Shown: piece by piece, positions 50,903 to 59,487 of the stretch
How positions within the stretch are numbered: position 1 is the first letter of the stretch
Layout of the letters: every line of letters starts with the position of its first letter
Assembly: GCA_025464095.1 (NCBI GenBank)
Contig: JAODMF010000001.1
Span: 1 to 64,000 of the forward strand
DNA from: Glaciihabitans sp.
GTDB taxonomy: Bacteria; Actinomycetota; Actinomycetes; Actinomycetales; Microbacteriaceae
DNA: 64,000 bases
Direction of reading: 5' to 3'
Made by a program: the position numbers and the translations under genes
Notes under the pieces: generated by a model
Database searches by the model: none
The model's input: the letters and a program-made list of their open reading frames with translations, nothing else
What the model was told of the DNA's origin: nothing

Positions 50903-52300
50903 CTAGAGCAGGCTCTTGAACGTGACGGTGATCGAGGCTCCCTTGGCGGGGCTGCGGGAATTTAGTTTCAGGGTGAATCCCCCCGAATAGGCCGTGAAAA
51001 CCTGCCCGACGGCCATCGACGGATGACGATACTTCTTGTTGGTTGAGCCGGAGATGGTGCCGACGGCGAGCGTTGTCGTCGCCACGGTGCCGTTGTCGTA
51101 CGGGATCGTCCGCAGGATCCGCACGGTTCCGTACGTCGGGCTGCTGTCGAGATTGCAGCGCTTGTACCCGTCGAGAATCGAGTGGCACGCTTGAACGGAT
51201 GAGAACTCCGCGCTGGTCGCATCCTCGCCCGCGTCGGTTCGATATTCGACGTAGTACGCGTCGCCACTGCGGGGATCGATGATCTTGGCGGCGCGCACGC
51301 CGGACGTGCCCGCGAGGGGCGAGAGGGTGAGCGTCACCGGGCCGAGAGCACCGGACAGTGAGGTGAGCGTGCGGTATGCCTGCAGGTAGCCGAGTTCGAT
51401 GAGCTGTGGACTGGACACATGGGGCAGGGCGCTCTTTACCGAGTAGCCCATGACGTCGAGGTAGTCGTCATACGCGGTCGTTGGGCAGGTCGTGCTATCG
51501 AAGGTAATTGACGATTGCGGTGCATCGTAGGTCGAGGTGTTCCTGCACAGCGTGGCGTTGGCGTGGCGAAATCCCAGGTTGTGGCCGAACTCGTGAGCGA
51601 GGAACGGAAGGCCGTTGGCGGCGGAAGTTCCAAAGTTGGAAATGATCGTGCCGCCGTCGCCGCCGACCGTGCCAAACGACTGCTGGGCGCATTTCTCCTG
51701 GGTGATCACGATCAGGTGATCGCCGGTGCCTCCCCAGTTGTCGTTCGCGAACTTGCCGGAGAACGCGACCTTCTTCTCCGCGTCGAGCACAGCGGTCGCG
51801 CTGCATGATGACATCCCCAGTGAACGCTGTTCGACGCCACCGAGTACGACGGAAACAGCACCATCCGTCTGCCTCGACCAGTAGGAGTTCAGTTCGCCGG
51901 CCAAGGTCGTTGCCTGGGTCTGCGACACCGTGGCGTAGGTGTTGTCCGACGTCGACTTCGTCACATTGGCGACGCTGATGTAGATGCGCTGGGTGCCACC
52001 GCCGATTCCTATTCCGATCCCGACCCCCGTGGCGTCGATTCCGAGCGAGGAACGTCCGGCCGGACGCGGGGAGGTCCCGGATGGCCCGGGAAGCTCATCA
52101 CCAGTCGTGGCCGTGCCGTGCGCGGGGGCCGCCGATGCGGATGCCATCGGCGGTGCCACCGCCGCGAATGCAGTCGCCGAGTGCGCCTTCGCCGTGGAGT
52201 CGGCCGCGACGTTTCCGGGGGGAGTCGCTACGGCTCCGGCTGTGCAGAGCACGAGTGCGAAGAAGGCCGCAGAAAGGCCGCGGACTGGTCCGGCTTGCAT
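50903..52300 (-). CDS. Secreted metzincin-type zinc metalloprotease A
   Basis: 465 residues. Signal peptide (VRGLSAAFFALVLCTAGAVA), then an Ala/Pro/Gly-rich low-complexity region to about 115 with a GIGIGIGGG stretch. The protease domain has the zinc site HEFGHNLGFRHA (HExxHxxGxxH) and a Met-turn LDVMGYSV, hence a metzincin. The C-terminal beta domain ends KGASITVTFKSLL. I chose ATG 52300, with GGGGGA upstream; ATG 52330 is the alternative. A full-length paralogue is encoded just upstream. Targets unknown. Confidence 0.88.
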   Translation of the reverse strand: MQAGPVRGLSAAFFALVLCTAGAVATPPGNVAADSTAKAHSATAFAAVAPPMASASAAPAHGTATTGDELPGPSGTSPRPAGRSSLGIDATGVGIGIGIGGGTQRIYISVANVTKSTSDNTYATVSQTQATTLAGELNSYWSRQTDGAVSVVLGGVEQRSLGMSSCSATAVLDAEKKVAFSGKFANDNWGGTGDHLIVITQEKCAQQSFGTVGGDGGTIISNFGTSAANGLPFLAHEFGHNLGFRHANATLCRNTSTYDAPQSSITFDSTTCPTTAYDDYLDVMGYSVKSALPHVSSPQLIELGYLQAYRTLTSLSGALGPVTLTLSPLAGTSGVRAAKIIDPRSGDAYYVEYRTDAGEDATSAEFSSVQACHSILDGYKRCNLDSSPTYGTVRILRTIPYDNGTVATTTLAVGTISGSTNKKYRHPSMAVGQVFTAYSGGFTLKLNSRSPAKGASITVTFKSLL

Positions 52301-52408
52301 AGGTCCCCCGAGGTAGCGTGGCGGGTTCACCTCGGGTGCATCGATTGCCGACGCGGCTTGCCCACTTCCATTCTCGCGGGGGCGATGAGGATCACCAAGC
52401 CGGGCACC

Positions 52409-52426
52409 GTCCCCAATCTGGGGGAC
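52409..52426 (-). terminator. Hairpin downstream of metzincin B
   Basis: GTCCCC-aatctg-GGGGAC, 19 bases past the stop of the upstream metzincin gene. No U-tract; assignment is tentative. Confidence 0.45.
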
Positions 52427-52444
52427 CCACGCTCCGGGAGGCTG

Positions 52445-53797
52445 TTACGGGAAGGCGACCGTGATCGACGCGCCTCTGGAGGGGCTGAGCGAATTCACCG
52501 TCAGCGTGAAGCCACTGTCCTGGGCGGTGAAGCGGTTGCCGCTCGCCAGGTGAGTGTGCCGCTTCTTCTTGTCGGATGACTTCGCGGTGAGACCGGTCGC
52601 GAGAACGGTCGTTCCCGCTCCTCCCGCCGAGTACGGGATCGTCCGAAGCACGCGGATGCTCCCGTAGGTCGTGTTGCTGTCGAATTCGCAACTGCTGTAG
52701 TTGCCGCCGGCCGAGTTGCACCGCAGCGCCCCGGTGAACTCTGCTGCCGACTTGTCGGCACCGACCGGTGCACGGTATTCGATGTAGTACGTGTCACCAC
52801 TGCGCGGGTCGGTGATCTGCAGGGCGCGCGTGCCCGAGGTTGCCCCGAGCGGCTTGAGCCTGATCGTCGTCGTTCCGCCGCGTGAGGTGAGTTCTGCGTA
52901 GTCGCGGAGGAAGCCGAGTTGGATGAGCTGGGGGCTGGAAACATGCGGCGTCGCGTTGGTGACGGAGAATCCCATGATGTCGAGGTAGTCGTCGTACTCC
53001 GCGGTGGGGCAGGCTGTGCTCGCCAGGGTGAAGGCCGCCTGGGGTGCGTCGAACGTGGTCGTGTTCTTGCAGATCGACGAGTCGGCGTGGCGCAGGCCCA
53101 GGTTATGGCCGAATTCGTGGAGCAGGAACGGGAGACCGGCGGACCGCGAGATGCCGAAGCTGGAGAAGATCGTGCCCCCGCCTCCGCCACCGACTGTCGC
53201 GAATGCCTGGCCGCCGCACTTTTCGCGGGTCACCACAATGAGGTGGTTGTTCGAGCCTGACCAGCCGTAATTTGCGAATCGGCCACCGAACGCTACCTGG
53301 CTATCGGCGCTGAGCACGGCGTTGGCATCGCAGGTCGGAGCCGCCAGCGAGCGGGTTTCGAAACCGCCGAACACAAGTGTCACGGCACCCTCGGACTCGG
53401 CGTGCCAGTAGCTGTTCATCTCGGAGACCAGTGCGCGCGCCGTCGAGGCGGTAAAGCCGGTGAAGTAGTTGTCCCTGCTCGACGTCGTCGCGTCTGCGAC
53501 GCTGAGGTAGATCATGTGAACTGTGCCGTTGGCATCCGAGTCGCCCGGGGAAGTCGCCATCGTCCCGGCCGTGGACCTGGACGTGCCGGGGTGCAACCGG
53601 CCGTCAGGCATCCCGCCCGGAACGGCTATCTCGTCACCGAGCCCGGAGCCGCCGGGCGCGGGCGAGCCCAGGCGAGACGCCGGCTGTGCCACCGTCGAGG
53701 CCCGCGCCGCTGGCGCCGTCAGCACCGGTGCGACGAGCAGGCCGCTGACCACTGCCAGGGCGCTGAGCATCGCGAGTCGGGTCGTTCGGGCACGCAC
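52445..53797 (-). CDS. Secreted metzincin-type zinc metalloprotease B
   Basis: 450 residues. Signal peptide (RLAMLSALAVVSGLLVAPVL...AAPAARA), Ala/Gly/Pro/Ser-rich propeptide, then the protease with HEFGHNLGLRHA and Met-turn LDIMGFSV. Conserved pairs of Cys with protease A (CDANAV, KCGGQ, CPTAEYDDYLD, CEFD) suggest the same disulfides. Start GTG 53797, GAGGAG 5 bases upstream. The two genes are a tandem duplication, same strand, 144 bases apart. The domain order and lack of extra binding modules set them apart from snapalysin-type proteases. Confidence 0.88.
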   Translation of the reverse strand: MRARTTRLAMLSALAVVSGLLVAPVLTAPAARASTVAQPASRLGSPAPGGSGLGDEIAVPGGMPDGRLHPGTSRSTAGTMATSPGDSDANGTVHMIYLSVADATTSSRDNYFTGFTASTARALVSEMNSYWHAESEGAVTLVFGGFETRSLAAPTCDANAVLSADSQVAFGGRFANYGWSGSNNHLIVVTREKCGGQAFATVGGGGGGTIFSSFGISRSAGLPFLLHEFGHNLGLRHADSSICKNTTTFDAPQAAFTLASTACPTAEYDDYLDIMGFSVTNATPHVSSPQLIQLGFLRDYAELTSRGGTTTIRLKPLGATSGTRALQITDPRSGDTYYIEYRAPVGADKSAAEFTGALRCNSAGGNYSSCEFDSNTTYGSIRVLRTIPYSAGGAGTTVLATGLTAKSSDKKKRHTHLASGNRFTAQDSGFTLTVNSLSPSRGASITVAFP

Positions 53798-53968
53798 GGG
53801 ACTCCTCGGGTGAGGTCACTAGCGTCCGAGCGGGGTAGGTGCGACGGGGTACGCGTCGCCGAGGCTCGATTGCTATCGGGGAAGCCCCGCGCGTGTGTGC
53901 GGTGAGCACACAACGCTGCGGGACTTGTTCGGGTAGTGCATCATCGCAAAATTCCGACCCATAAGCTA

Positions 53969-53988
53969 TGTCCCCGTTAGGGGGGACA
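53969..53988 (-). terminator. Hairpin downstream of kgd
   Basis: TGTCCCC-gttagg-GGGGACA, 26 bases past the kgd stop. No U-tract; tentative. Confidence 0.45.
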
Positions 53989-54013
53989 ATCGGGGTACAC
54001 CCCGCACCGTGCC

Positions 54014-57000
54014 CTAGTTCGGCAGCGTCAGCGCCCGGTTGATCAGGTCCGCCTGCTCGAGCGCACTCCGCTTGCTCGACCCCGTTGCCGGTGACGCCGA
54101 GGCCTGCCGTGAGGCGACGGCGATCGTGCGGCCACGCAGGTGCCGGGCAATCTCGAAACTGATGAACGGCCAGGCGCCCTGGTTCTCAGGCTCGTCCTGC
54201 GTCCACACCAGATCCGCGTTCGGGTAGGTATCGAGCACCGCGTTCAGCTCGTTGACCGGCTTCGGGTAGAACTGCTCCAGCCGCACGAGGGCGATGGATG
54301 CGTCCTGCCGCTTCTCGACCTCGGCCAGCAGGTCGTAGTAGATCTTGCCCGAGGACAGCACCACGCGGCGCACGGCCGACTTGTCGGTGATCCGGGCGTC
54401 ATCCAGTACCGGTTCGAACTTGCCCGAGGTGAAGTCGGCGATCTCGCTGGTCGCGCCCCGCAACCGCAGCATTGCCTTCGGCGTGAAAACGATGAGCGGC
54501 CGACGCGGGCGCGCGTACGCCTGGCGGCGCAGCAGGTGGAAATACGACGCGGGTGTCGATGGGCGCGCAACCGTCATGTTGTTCTCCGCACAGAGCTGCA
54601 GGTACCGCTCCATGCGGGCGGAGGAGTGGTCGGGACCCTGGCCCTCGTAGCCGTGCGGCAGCAGCAGGACGACGCCGGAGCGCTGTCCCCATTTCTGCTC
54701 CGCGGATGACACGAACTCGTCGATCACGGACTGGGCACCGTTCGCGAAGTCGCCGAACTGCGCTTCCCACAGCACCAGCGCATCCGCTCGTTCCACGGAG
54801 TAGCCATACTCGAAGCCCATGGCCGCATACTCACTCAGGAGCGAGTCGTAGATCCAGAAGCGAGCCTGGCCCTGGCTGAGGTTCGCGAGTGGCAGCCATT
54901 CCTGGCCGTTGACGCGGTCGTGCAGCACGGCGTGCCGCTGCACGAAGGTGCCGCGGCGGGTGTCCTGGCCGGCCATGCGCACGGGCGTGCCTTCGAGCAG
55001 CACCGAGCCGAGGGCGAGCAGCTCGCCGAATCCCCAGTCGATCTGGCCGTTGCGGCTCATGTCGAGGCGCTTCTTCAGCAGCTGCTGGAGCTTCGGGTGC
55101 ACGGTGAACCCGGCGGGCGGGTTGTCGTGCGCATCGCCGATGAGCTGGATCATTGCCGGGTCCACGCCGGTGGTCGCCGGCTCGCCGACCGCGTCATCCT
55201 GCTGCGACTCCGGGCGCTCCAGGTCAGAGACGGCGTTGGTGTCGCCCGTCACGACGGGGATCGAACCGGTCTGCGCCGCGTGGGTCTCCGCGAAGGCCCG
55301 CTCGAGGCGGTCCTGGAAGTCCTGGTGGGCTCCCTCGTACTCCTCGGCGGTGATGTCTCCGCGACCAACGAGAGCCTCGGTGTACAGCGTGCGCACGGAG
55401 CGCTTCGCCTCGATGAGGTTGTACATGAGCGGTTGCGTCATCGAGGGATCGTCGCCCTCATTGTGGCCGCGACGGCGGTAGCAGACGAGGTCGATGACGA
55501 CGTCGCGGTGGAATTCCTGGCGGTACGCGAAAGCCAGCTGCGCGACGCGGACGACCGCTTCGGGGTCATCACCGTTGACGTGGAAGATCGGCGCCTGGAT
55601 GGTCTTGGCGACATCCGTGGAGTAGATCGACGTGCGTCCCTCGCCGGGAGGCGTCGTGAACCCGACCTGGTTGTTGATGTTGACATGCACGGTTCCGCCG
55701 GTGCGGTATGCGCGCAGCTGCGACATCTGCAGGATTTCGACGACGATGCCCTGGCCGGCCATGGCCGCGTCGCCGTGCACCATGATCGGCAGCACCGGGA
55801 ACGAGCCGATCGGATGCCGGTCCTGTTTGGCGCGGACGATGCCCTCCAGGACGCCGTCGACGGCCTCCAGGTGGGAGGGGTTCGCCGCGAGATAGACGGG
55901 AATCTCCCGGCCGTCCGCGCTGGTGAAGGTGCCCTCGGTGCCGAGGTGGTACTTGACGTCGCCGGATCCCTGGACGGTTCGCGGGTCCTGCGTTCCCTCG
56001 AACTCCCGGAAGATCTGTCCGTAGGTCTTGCCGGCGATGTTGGTCAGAACGCTCAGGCGACCGCGGTGCGCCATTCCGATGGCGACCTCTTCCTGTCCCG
56101 CGTGGGCGGCATCCTGGATCAGGCTGTCGAGCAGCGCGATAGTCGACTCGCCGCCCTCAAGGGAGAATCGCTTCTGGCCGACGTACTTGGTCTGCAGGAA
56201 CGTCTCGAAAGCCTCAGCCTCGTTGAGCTTGGCAAGGATGCGCATCTGCTCGTCGTGGCCGGGCTTGGAGTACGGCTTCTCGACGTGGTCCTGGATCCAC
56301 CTGCGCTGGTCGGGATCCTGGATGTGCATGTACTCGATGCCGACGGTGCGGCAGTAGGCGTCGCGCAGCATGCCGAGGATGTCGCGGAGCAGCGCGGCCT
56401 TCTTGCCACCAAATCCGCCCGTGACGAACTCGCGGTCGAGGTCCCAGAACGTGAGCCCGTGGCTCGAGATGTCGAGGTCCGGATGCGACCGCTGCCGGTA
56501 CTCCAGCGGGTCGACGTCGGCCATGAGGTGGCCGCGAACGCGGAACGAGTTGATGAGCTCCTGCACGCGTGCGGTCTTGCCGACGGCATCCGCGAGGTCG
56601 ACGCTGATGTCTGAGGCCCAGTGGATCGGGTCGTACGGAATGCGAAGTGCGGCGAAGATTCCCTCGTAGAAACCGTGTTCGCCGATGAGGCGCTCGTGGA
56701 TCTTCTTGAGAAACTCCCCGGAGCCCGCACCCTGGATGACTCGGTGGTCGTAGGTGCTGGTGAGCGTGATCGTCTTGCCGATGCCGAGCTCGGACAGCGT
56801 CTTGGGGCTGGCCCCCTGGAACTCCGCCGGGTATTCGAGGGCTCCGGCGCCCACGATGGTGCCGCCGCCCCTCATGAGGCGGGGAACCGAGTGCTCGGTG
56901 CCGATGCCGCCGGGGTTCGTCAGGGAGATCGTGTTGCCGGCGTAGTCCGCCGCGGTGAGCTTGTTGGTGCGGCCGCGCGCGACGACATCCTCGTAGGCAA

Positions 57001-57826
57001 GCAGGAACTCGGCAAAGCTCATGGTGTCGGCGCGCTTGATTCCGGGCACGACGAGCGAGCGGGTGCCATCAGACTTCGGCACGTCGATCGCGATGCCGAG
57101 GTTGACGTGGGCGGGGCTCACGACCGACGGCTTGCCGTCGATCTCGTCGTAGAAGACGTTCTGGCTCGGGAACTCGCGCAGGGTGTCCACGATCGCCCAG
57201 GCGATGAGGTGCGTGAAGGAGACCTTGCCACCGCGGGCACGCTTCAGGTGGTTGTTGATGACGATGCGGTTGTCGATCATCAGCTTGGCCGGGATGGTGC
57301 GCACGGTCGTCGCGGTCGGAACCGTGAGGCTGGCATCCATGTTCGCGGCGAGGGACTTCGCGGCTCCCTTGAGGGTCGCCACAGTGTCGGCGTCGACGCT
57401 CGGCTCGGCTGCTGCTGCCGGAGCGGTCGCGATCGGCGAGGTCCGCGGAGCTTCCGCCGGGATCGGCTGCGGCTTCGCCTGCACGGAGGTCGTTCGGGCG
57501 ACGGGCTGGGACGCGCTGGGGTGCTCGGCGGGGGATGCGGCGGGCGTCACCGCGGGGGCGACCTCCGCCGGAATCTGCGCCTCGCCGCCGACCTGCGATT
57601 CGGCGGGGGGAGGGGCGAACTGTGACGTGTCTACCGTGGTGATCGCGCCTGTCGGCGTGGGATCCACCGTGGGCTTATAGCCCTCGAGAATCGGCCACCA
57701 CGACTGGTCCACCGAGTTCTTGTCGAGTATGTAGCGCTCGTACATTTCATCCACGAGCCACTCGTTTGCACCGTATTCGCCGGAGGTTCCATCGCCCGGC
57801 GTGACTCCGGTCACTTGGCTTGACAC
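54014..57826 (-). CDS. kgd: Multifunctional 2-oxoglutarate decarboxylase / dehydrogenase E1-E2 protein
   Basis: 1270 residues, the usual size of actinobacterial Kgd. It contains an N-terminal helix (NEWLVDEMYERYILDKNSVDQSWW), a long Ala/Pro linker (about 50-150) lacking a lipoyl domain, an E2-type acyltransferase domain (about 155-400) with YDHRVIQGAGSGEF including the catalytic His, and a ThDP-dependent E1 domain thereafter (HRGRLSVLTNIAGK, the GDAAMAGQG region and NNQVGFTTPP). It converts 2-oxoglutarate in the TCA cycle, in complex with shared E2/E3 subunits. GTG 57826 start; divergent from guaB1. Confidence 0.96.
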   Translation of the reverse strand: MSSQVTGVTPGDGTSGEYGANEWLVDEMYERYILDKNSVDQSWWPILEGYKPTVDPTPTGAITTVDTSQFAPPPAESQVGGEAQIPAEVAPAVTPAASPAEHPSASQPVARTTSVQAKPQPIPAEAPRTSPIATAPAAAAEPSVDADTVATLKGAAKSLAANMDASLTVPTATTVRTIPAKLMIDNRIVINNHLKRARGGKVSFTHLIAWAIVDTLREFPSQNVFYDEIDGKPSVVSPAHVNLGIAIDVPKSDGTRSLVVPGIKRADTMSFAEFLLAYEDVVARGRTNKLTAADYAGNTISLTNPGGIGTEHSVPRLMRGGGTIVGAGALEYPAEFQGASPKTLSELGIGKTITLTSTYDHRVIQGAGSGEFLKKIHERLIGEHGFYEGIFAALRIPYDPIHWASDISVDLADAVGKTARVQELINSFRVRGHLMADVDPLEYRQRSHPDLDISSHGLTFWDLDREFVTGGFGGKKAALLRDILGMLRDAYCRTVGIEYMHIQDPDQRRWIQDHVEKPYSKPGHDEQMRILAKLNEAEAFETFLQTKYVGQKRFSLEGGESTIALLDSLIQDAAHAGQEEVAIGMAHRGRLSVLTNIAGKTYGQIFREFEGTQDPRTVQGSGDVKYHLGTEGTFTSADGREIPVYLAANPSHLEAVDGVLEGIVRAKQDRHPIGSFPVLPIMVHGDAAMAGQGIVVEILQMSQLRAYRTGGTVHVNINNQVGFTTPPGEGRTSIYSTDVAKTIQAPIFHVNGDDPEAVVRVAQLAFAYRQEFHRDVVIDLVCYRRRGHNEGDDPSMTQPLMYNLIEAKRSVRTLYTEALVGRGDITAEEYEGAHQDFQDRLERAFAETHAAQTGSIPVVTGDTNAVSDLERPESQQDDAVGEPATTGVDPAMIQLIGDAHDNPPAGFTVHPKLQQLLKKRLDMSRNGQIDWGFGELLALGSVLLEGTPVRMAGQDTRRGTFVQRHAVLHDRVNGQEWLPLANLSQGQARFWIYDSLLSEYAAMGFEYGYSVERADALVLWEAQFGDFANGAQSVIDEFVSSAEQKWGQRSGVVLLLPHGYEGQGPDHSSARMERYLQLCAENNMTVARPSTPASYFHLLRRQAYARPRRPLIVFTPKAMLRLRGATSEIADFTSGKFEPVLDDARITDKSAVRRVVLSSGKIYYDLLAEVEKRQDASIALVRLEQFYPKPVNELNAVLDTYPNADLVWTQDEPENQGAWPFISFEIARHLRGRTIAVASRQASASPATGSSKRSALEQADLINRALTLPN

Positions 57827-57948
57827 AGCCGACCGCCCACTCTCAGTTCACTTGATTGTGCGTATTTGTCTCGAACGGCCGTCAGCGGCCACACGACCCT
57901 TAAGCGTAACTGCTCGAACCACCACCCGCTTGCGCGCAGAGCAGGGAC

Positions 57949-57954
57949 TAGCGT
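57949..57954 (+). promoter_or_regulatory. Candidate -10 box TAGCGT of guaB1
   Basis: TAGCGT ends 7 bases before ATG 57962, indicating a leaderless transcript. Confidence 0.5.
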
Positions 57955-57961
57955 TAATTTC

Positions 57962-59401
57962 ATGCGCTTCTATGAGACTTCTCCGGAACACGACCTCACG
58001 TATTCCGACGTTTTCCTGGTGCCCGATCGCTCCGCCGTTTCGAGTCGGCTCGACGTCTCGCTTGCCCCCGGCGACGGCACCGCGGCGAGCATCCCGATCG
58101 TGGCCGCCAACATGAATTCGGTCACCGGGAAGCGTCTTGCGGCCACCCTTGCCCGCCGTGGCGGACTCGGCGTCCTGCCGCAGGACATGCACATGGATGA
58201 CCTGGATGCGGCCATCCGGTGGGTCAAGGACCAGCCGGTGCTGTTCGATACGCCGGTCGTGTTCTCTCCGGACGACTCCGTCGCATCGGCGCTCACTCGG
58301 ATTCCCGCCGTCGAGGGTCACGGGGTGGTGCTCGAGGATTCCGACGGCAGGTTCCTCGGGTCGGTTCCCGCCCTTCGCCTGGGAACGGCGCTTCCGGATG
58401 CGCGGCTCGGCGATCTCATCCACGGATCGATCGCGTTCCTCGACGCCGCCACCCTCGACACGCCACGTGCCGCGTTCGACCAGCTCATTGCCGAGGACCT
58501 CGATTTCGCGCCCGTGCTGAAGGACGGCGCGATCGTCGGGACACTCAGCCGCCGCAGCGCCCTGCGCTCGACGCTGTACCAGCCGGCCCTGGATGCCGAT
58601 GGCCGCCTGCACGTCGCCGCGGCCCTCGGCATCAACGGCGATGTCGCGGACAAGGCACGTGCGCTCGCGGCTGCGGGCGTTGATGTGCTCGTGCTCGACA
58701 CCGCGCACGGTCACCAGGACGCCATGCTGCGGGCGATCCGAGCCGTCGCCGACCAAAATCTCGGGCTGCCGATCGTGGCTGGCAACGTGGTCACGGCCGT
58801 GGCGGTGCGCGACTTGGTTGAGGCCGGCGCGAACATCATCAAGGTAGGCGTCGGCCCTGGCGCCATGTGCACGACGCGCATGATGACGGCCGTCGGTCGC
58901 CCGCAGTTCTCGGCCGTGCTCGAGTCCGCAGCCATCGCGCGGGAACTCGGAGCGCACGTGTGGGCCGATGGCGGAGTGCGCTACCCCCGGGATGTGGCGC
59001 TCGCGCTGGCCGCCGGTGCGGCATCCGTCATGGTCGGATCCTGGTTCGCCGGCACGATCGAAGCGCCGGGGACCCTCAGCGCGGATGACTCGGGTCGCCT
59101 GTTCAAGGAAAGCTGGGGCATGGCATCGACCAGGGCGGTACAGCAGCGGTTCGACAACCTCGACCCGTACGAGCTCGCGCGCAAGACGCTGTTCGCGGAG
59201 GGCATCTCGAGTTCCAGGATCTACCTCGACCCGCTGCGTCCGTCGCTGGAGGACCTGCTCGACATGATCACGTCCGGCGTGCGGTCGTCGTTCACCTATG
59301 CGGGGGCGGCCGATCTCGACGAATTCCACGAGCGGGCGCTGGTCGGCATCCAGAGTGCGGCCGGGTACGAGGAAGGCAAGGCGTTGCCGGTCAGTTGGTA
59401 G
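57962..59401 (+). CDS. GuaB1-type IMP dehydrogenase-related protein (probable GMP reductase)
   Basis: 479 residues. TIM barrel interrupted by two CBS domains (about 95-205). Seen: TYSDVFLVPDRS, VAANMNSVTGKRL, the phosphate-site GVGPGAMCTTRMMTAVGRPQ with the catalytic Cys, and ADGGVRYPRDV. The family, annotated GuaB1, resembles IMP dehydrogenase, but mycobacterial GuaB1 has been reported to act as a GMP reductase in purine salvage. ATG 57962 follows a -10 box by 7 bases; upstream start at 57866 is not supported. Confidence 0.88.
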   Translation: MRFYETSPEHDLTYSDVFLVPDRSAVSSRLDVSLAPGDGTAASIPIVAANMNSVTGKRLAATLARRGGLGVLPQDMHMDDLDAAIRWVKDQPVLFDTPVVFSPDDSVASALTRIPAVEGHGVVLEDSDGRFLGSVPALRLGTALPDARLGDLIHGSIAFLDAATLDTPRAAFDQLIAEDLDFAPVLKDGAIVGTLSRRSALRSTLYQPALDADGRLHVAAALGINGDVADKARALAAAGVDVLVLDTAHGHQDAMLRAIRAVADQNLGLPIVAGNVVTAVAVRDLVEAGANIIKVGVGPGAMCTTRMMTAVGRPQFSAVLESAAIARELGAHVWADGGVRYPRDVALALAAGAASVMVGSWFAGTIEAPGTLSADDSGRLFKESWGMASTRAVQQRFDNLDPYELARKTLFAEGISSSRIYLDPLRPSLEDLLDMITSGVRSSFTYAGAADLDEFHERALVGIQSAAGYEEGKALPVSW

Positions 59402-59426
59402 CGCCCGCAGGTCGACCCAGCGCCGA

Positions 59427-59432
59427 TATACT
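59427..59432 (+). promoter_or_regulatory. Candidate -10 box TATACT upstream of the CNNM genes
   Basis: TATACT is close to the consensus TATAAT and predicts a start near 59439-59441, just before the micro-ORF ATG at 59443. No good -35 is seen. Confidence 0.55.
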
Positions 59433-59442
59433 CGTTGAGATA

Positions 59443-59487
59443 ATGGACGACCCTCCTAGTCGCCGCAGCTCTGGCCGCCATGCATGA
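59443..59487 (+). CDS. Candidate 14-codon leader peptide ORF
   Basis: ATG 59443 follows the TATACT box by 10 bases, so it could be translated from a near-leaderless mRNA. It encodes MDDPPSRRSSGRHA and its TGA (59485-59487) overlaps the start (59480) of the CNNM gene by 8 bases in another frame. An acidic/proline start is known to destabilise translating ribosomes at low magnesium in MgtL-type leaders. Coding evidence is limited to position and composition. Confidence 0.4.
   Translation: MDDPPSRRSSGRHA

Noticed and set aside
54920..56614. 564-codon plus-strand ORF antisense to kgd
   Set aside because: Shadow frame of a highly conserved gene; no recognisable domain or ribosome site.
56621..57625. 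334-codon plus-strand ORF antisense to kgd
   Set aside because: Shadow frame; the kgd frame carries known catalytic motifs over the same interval.
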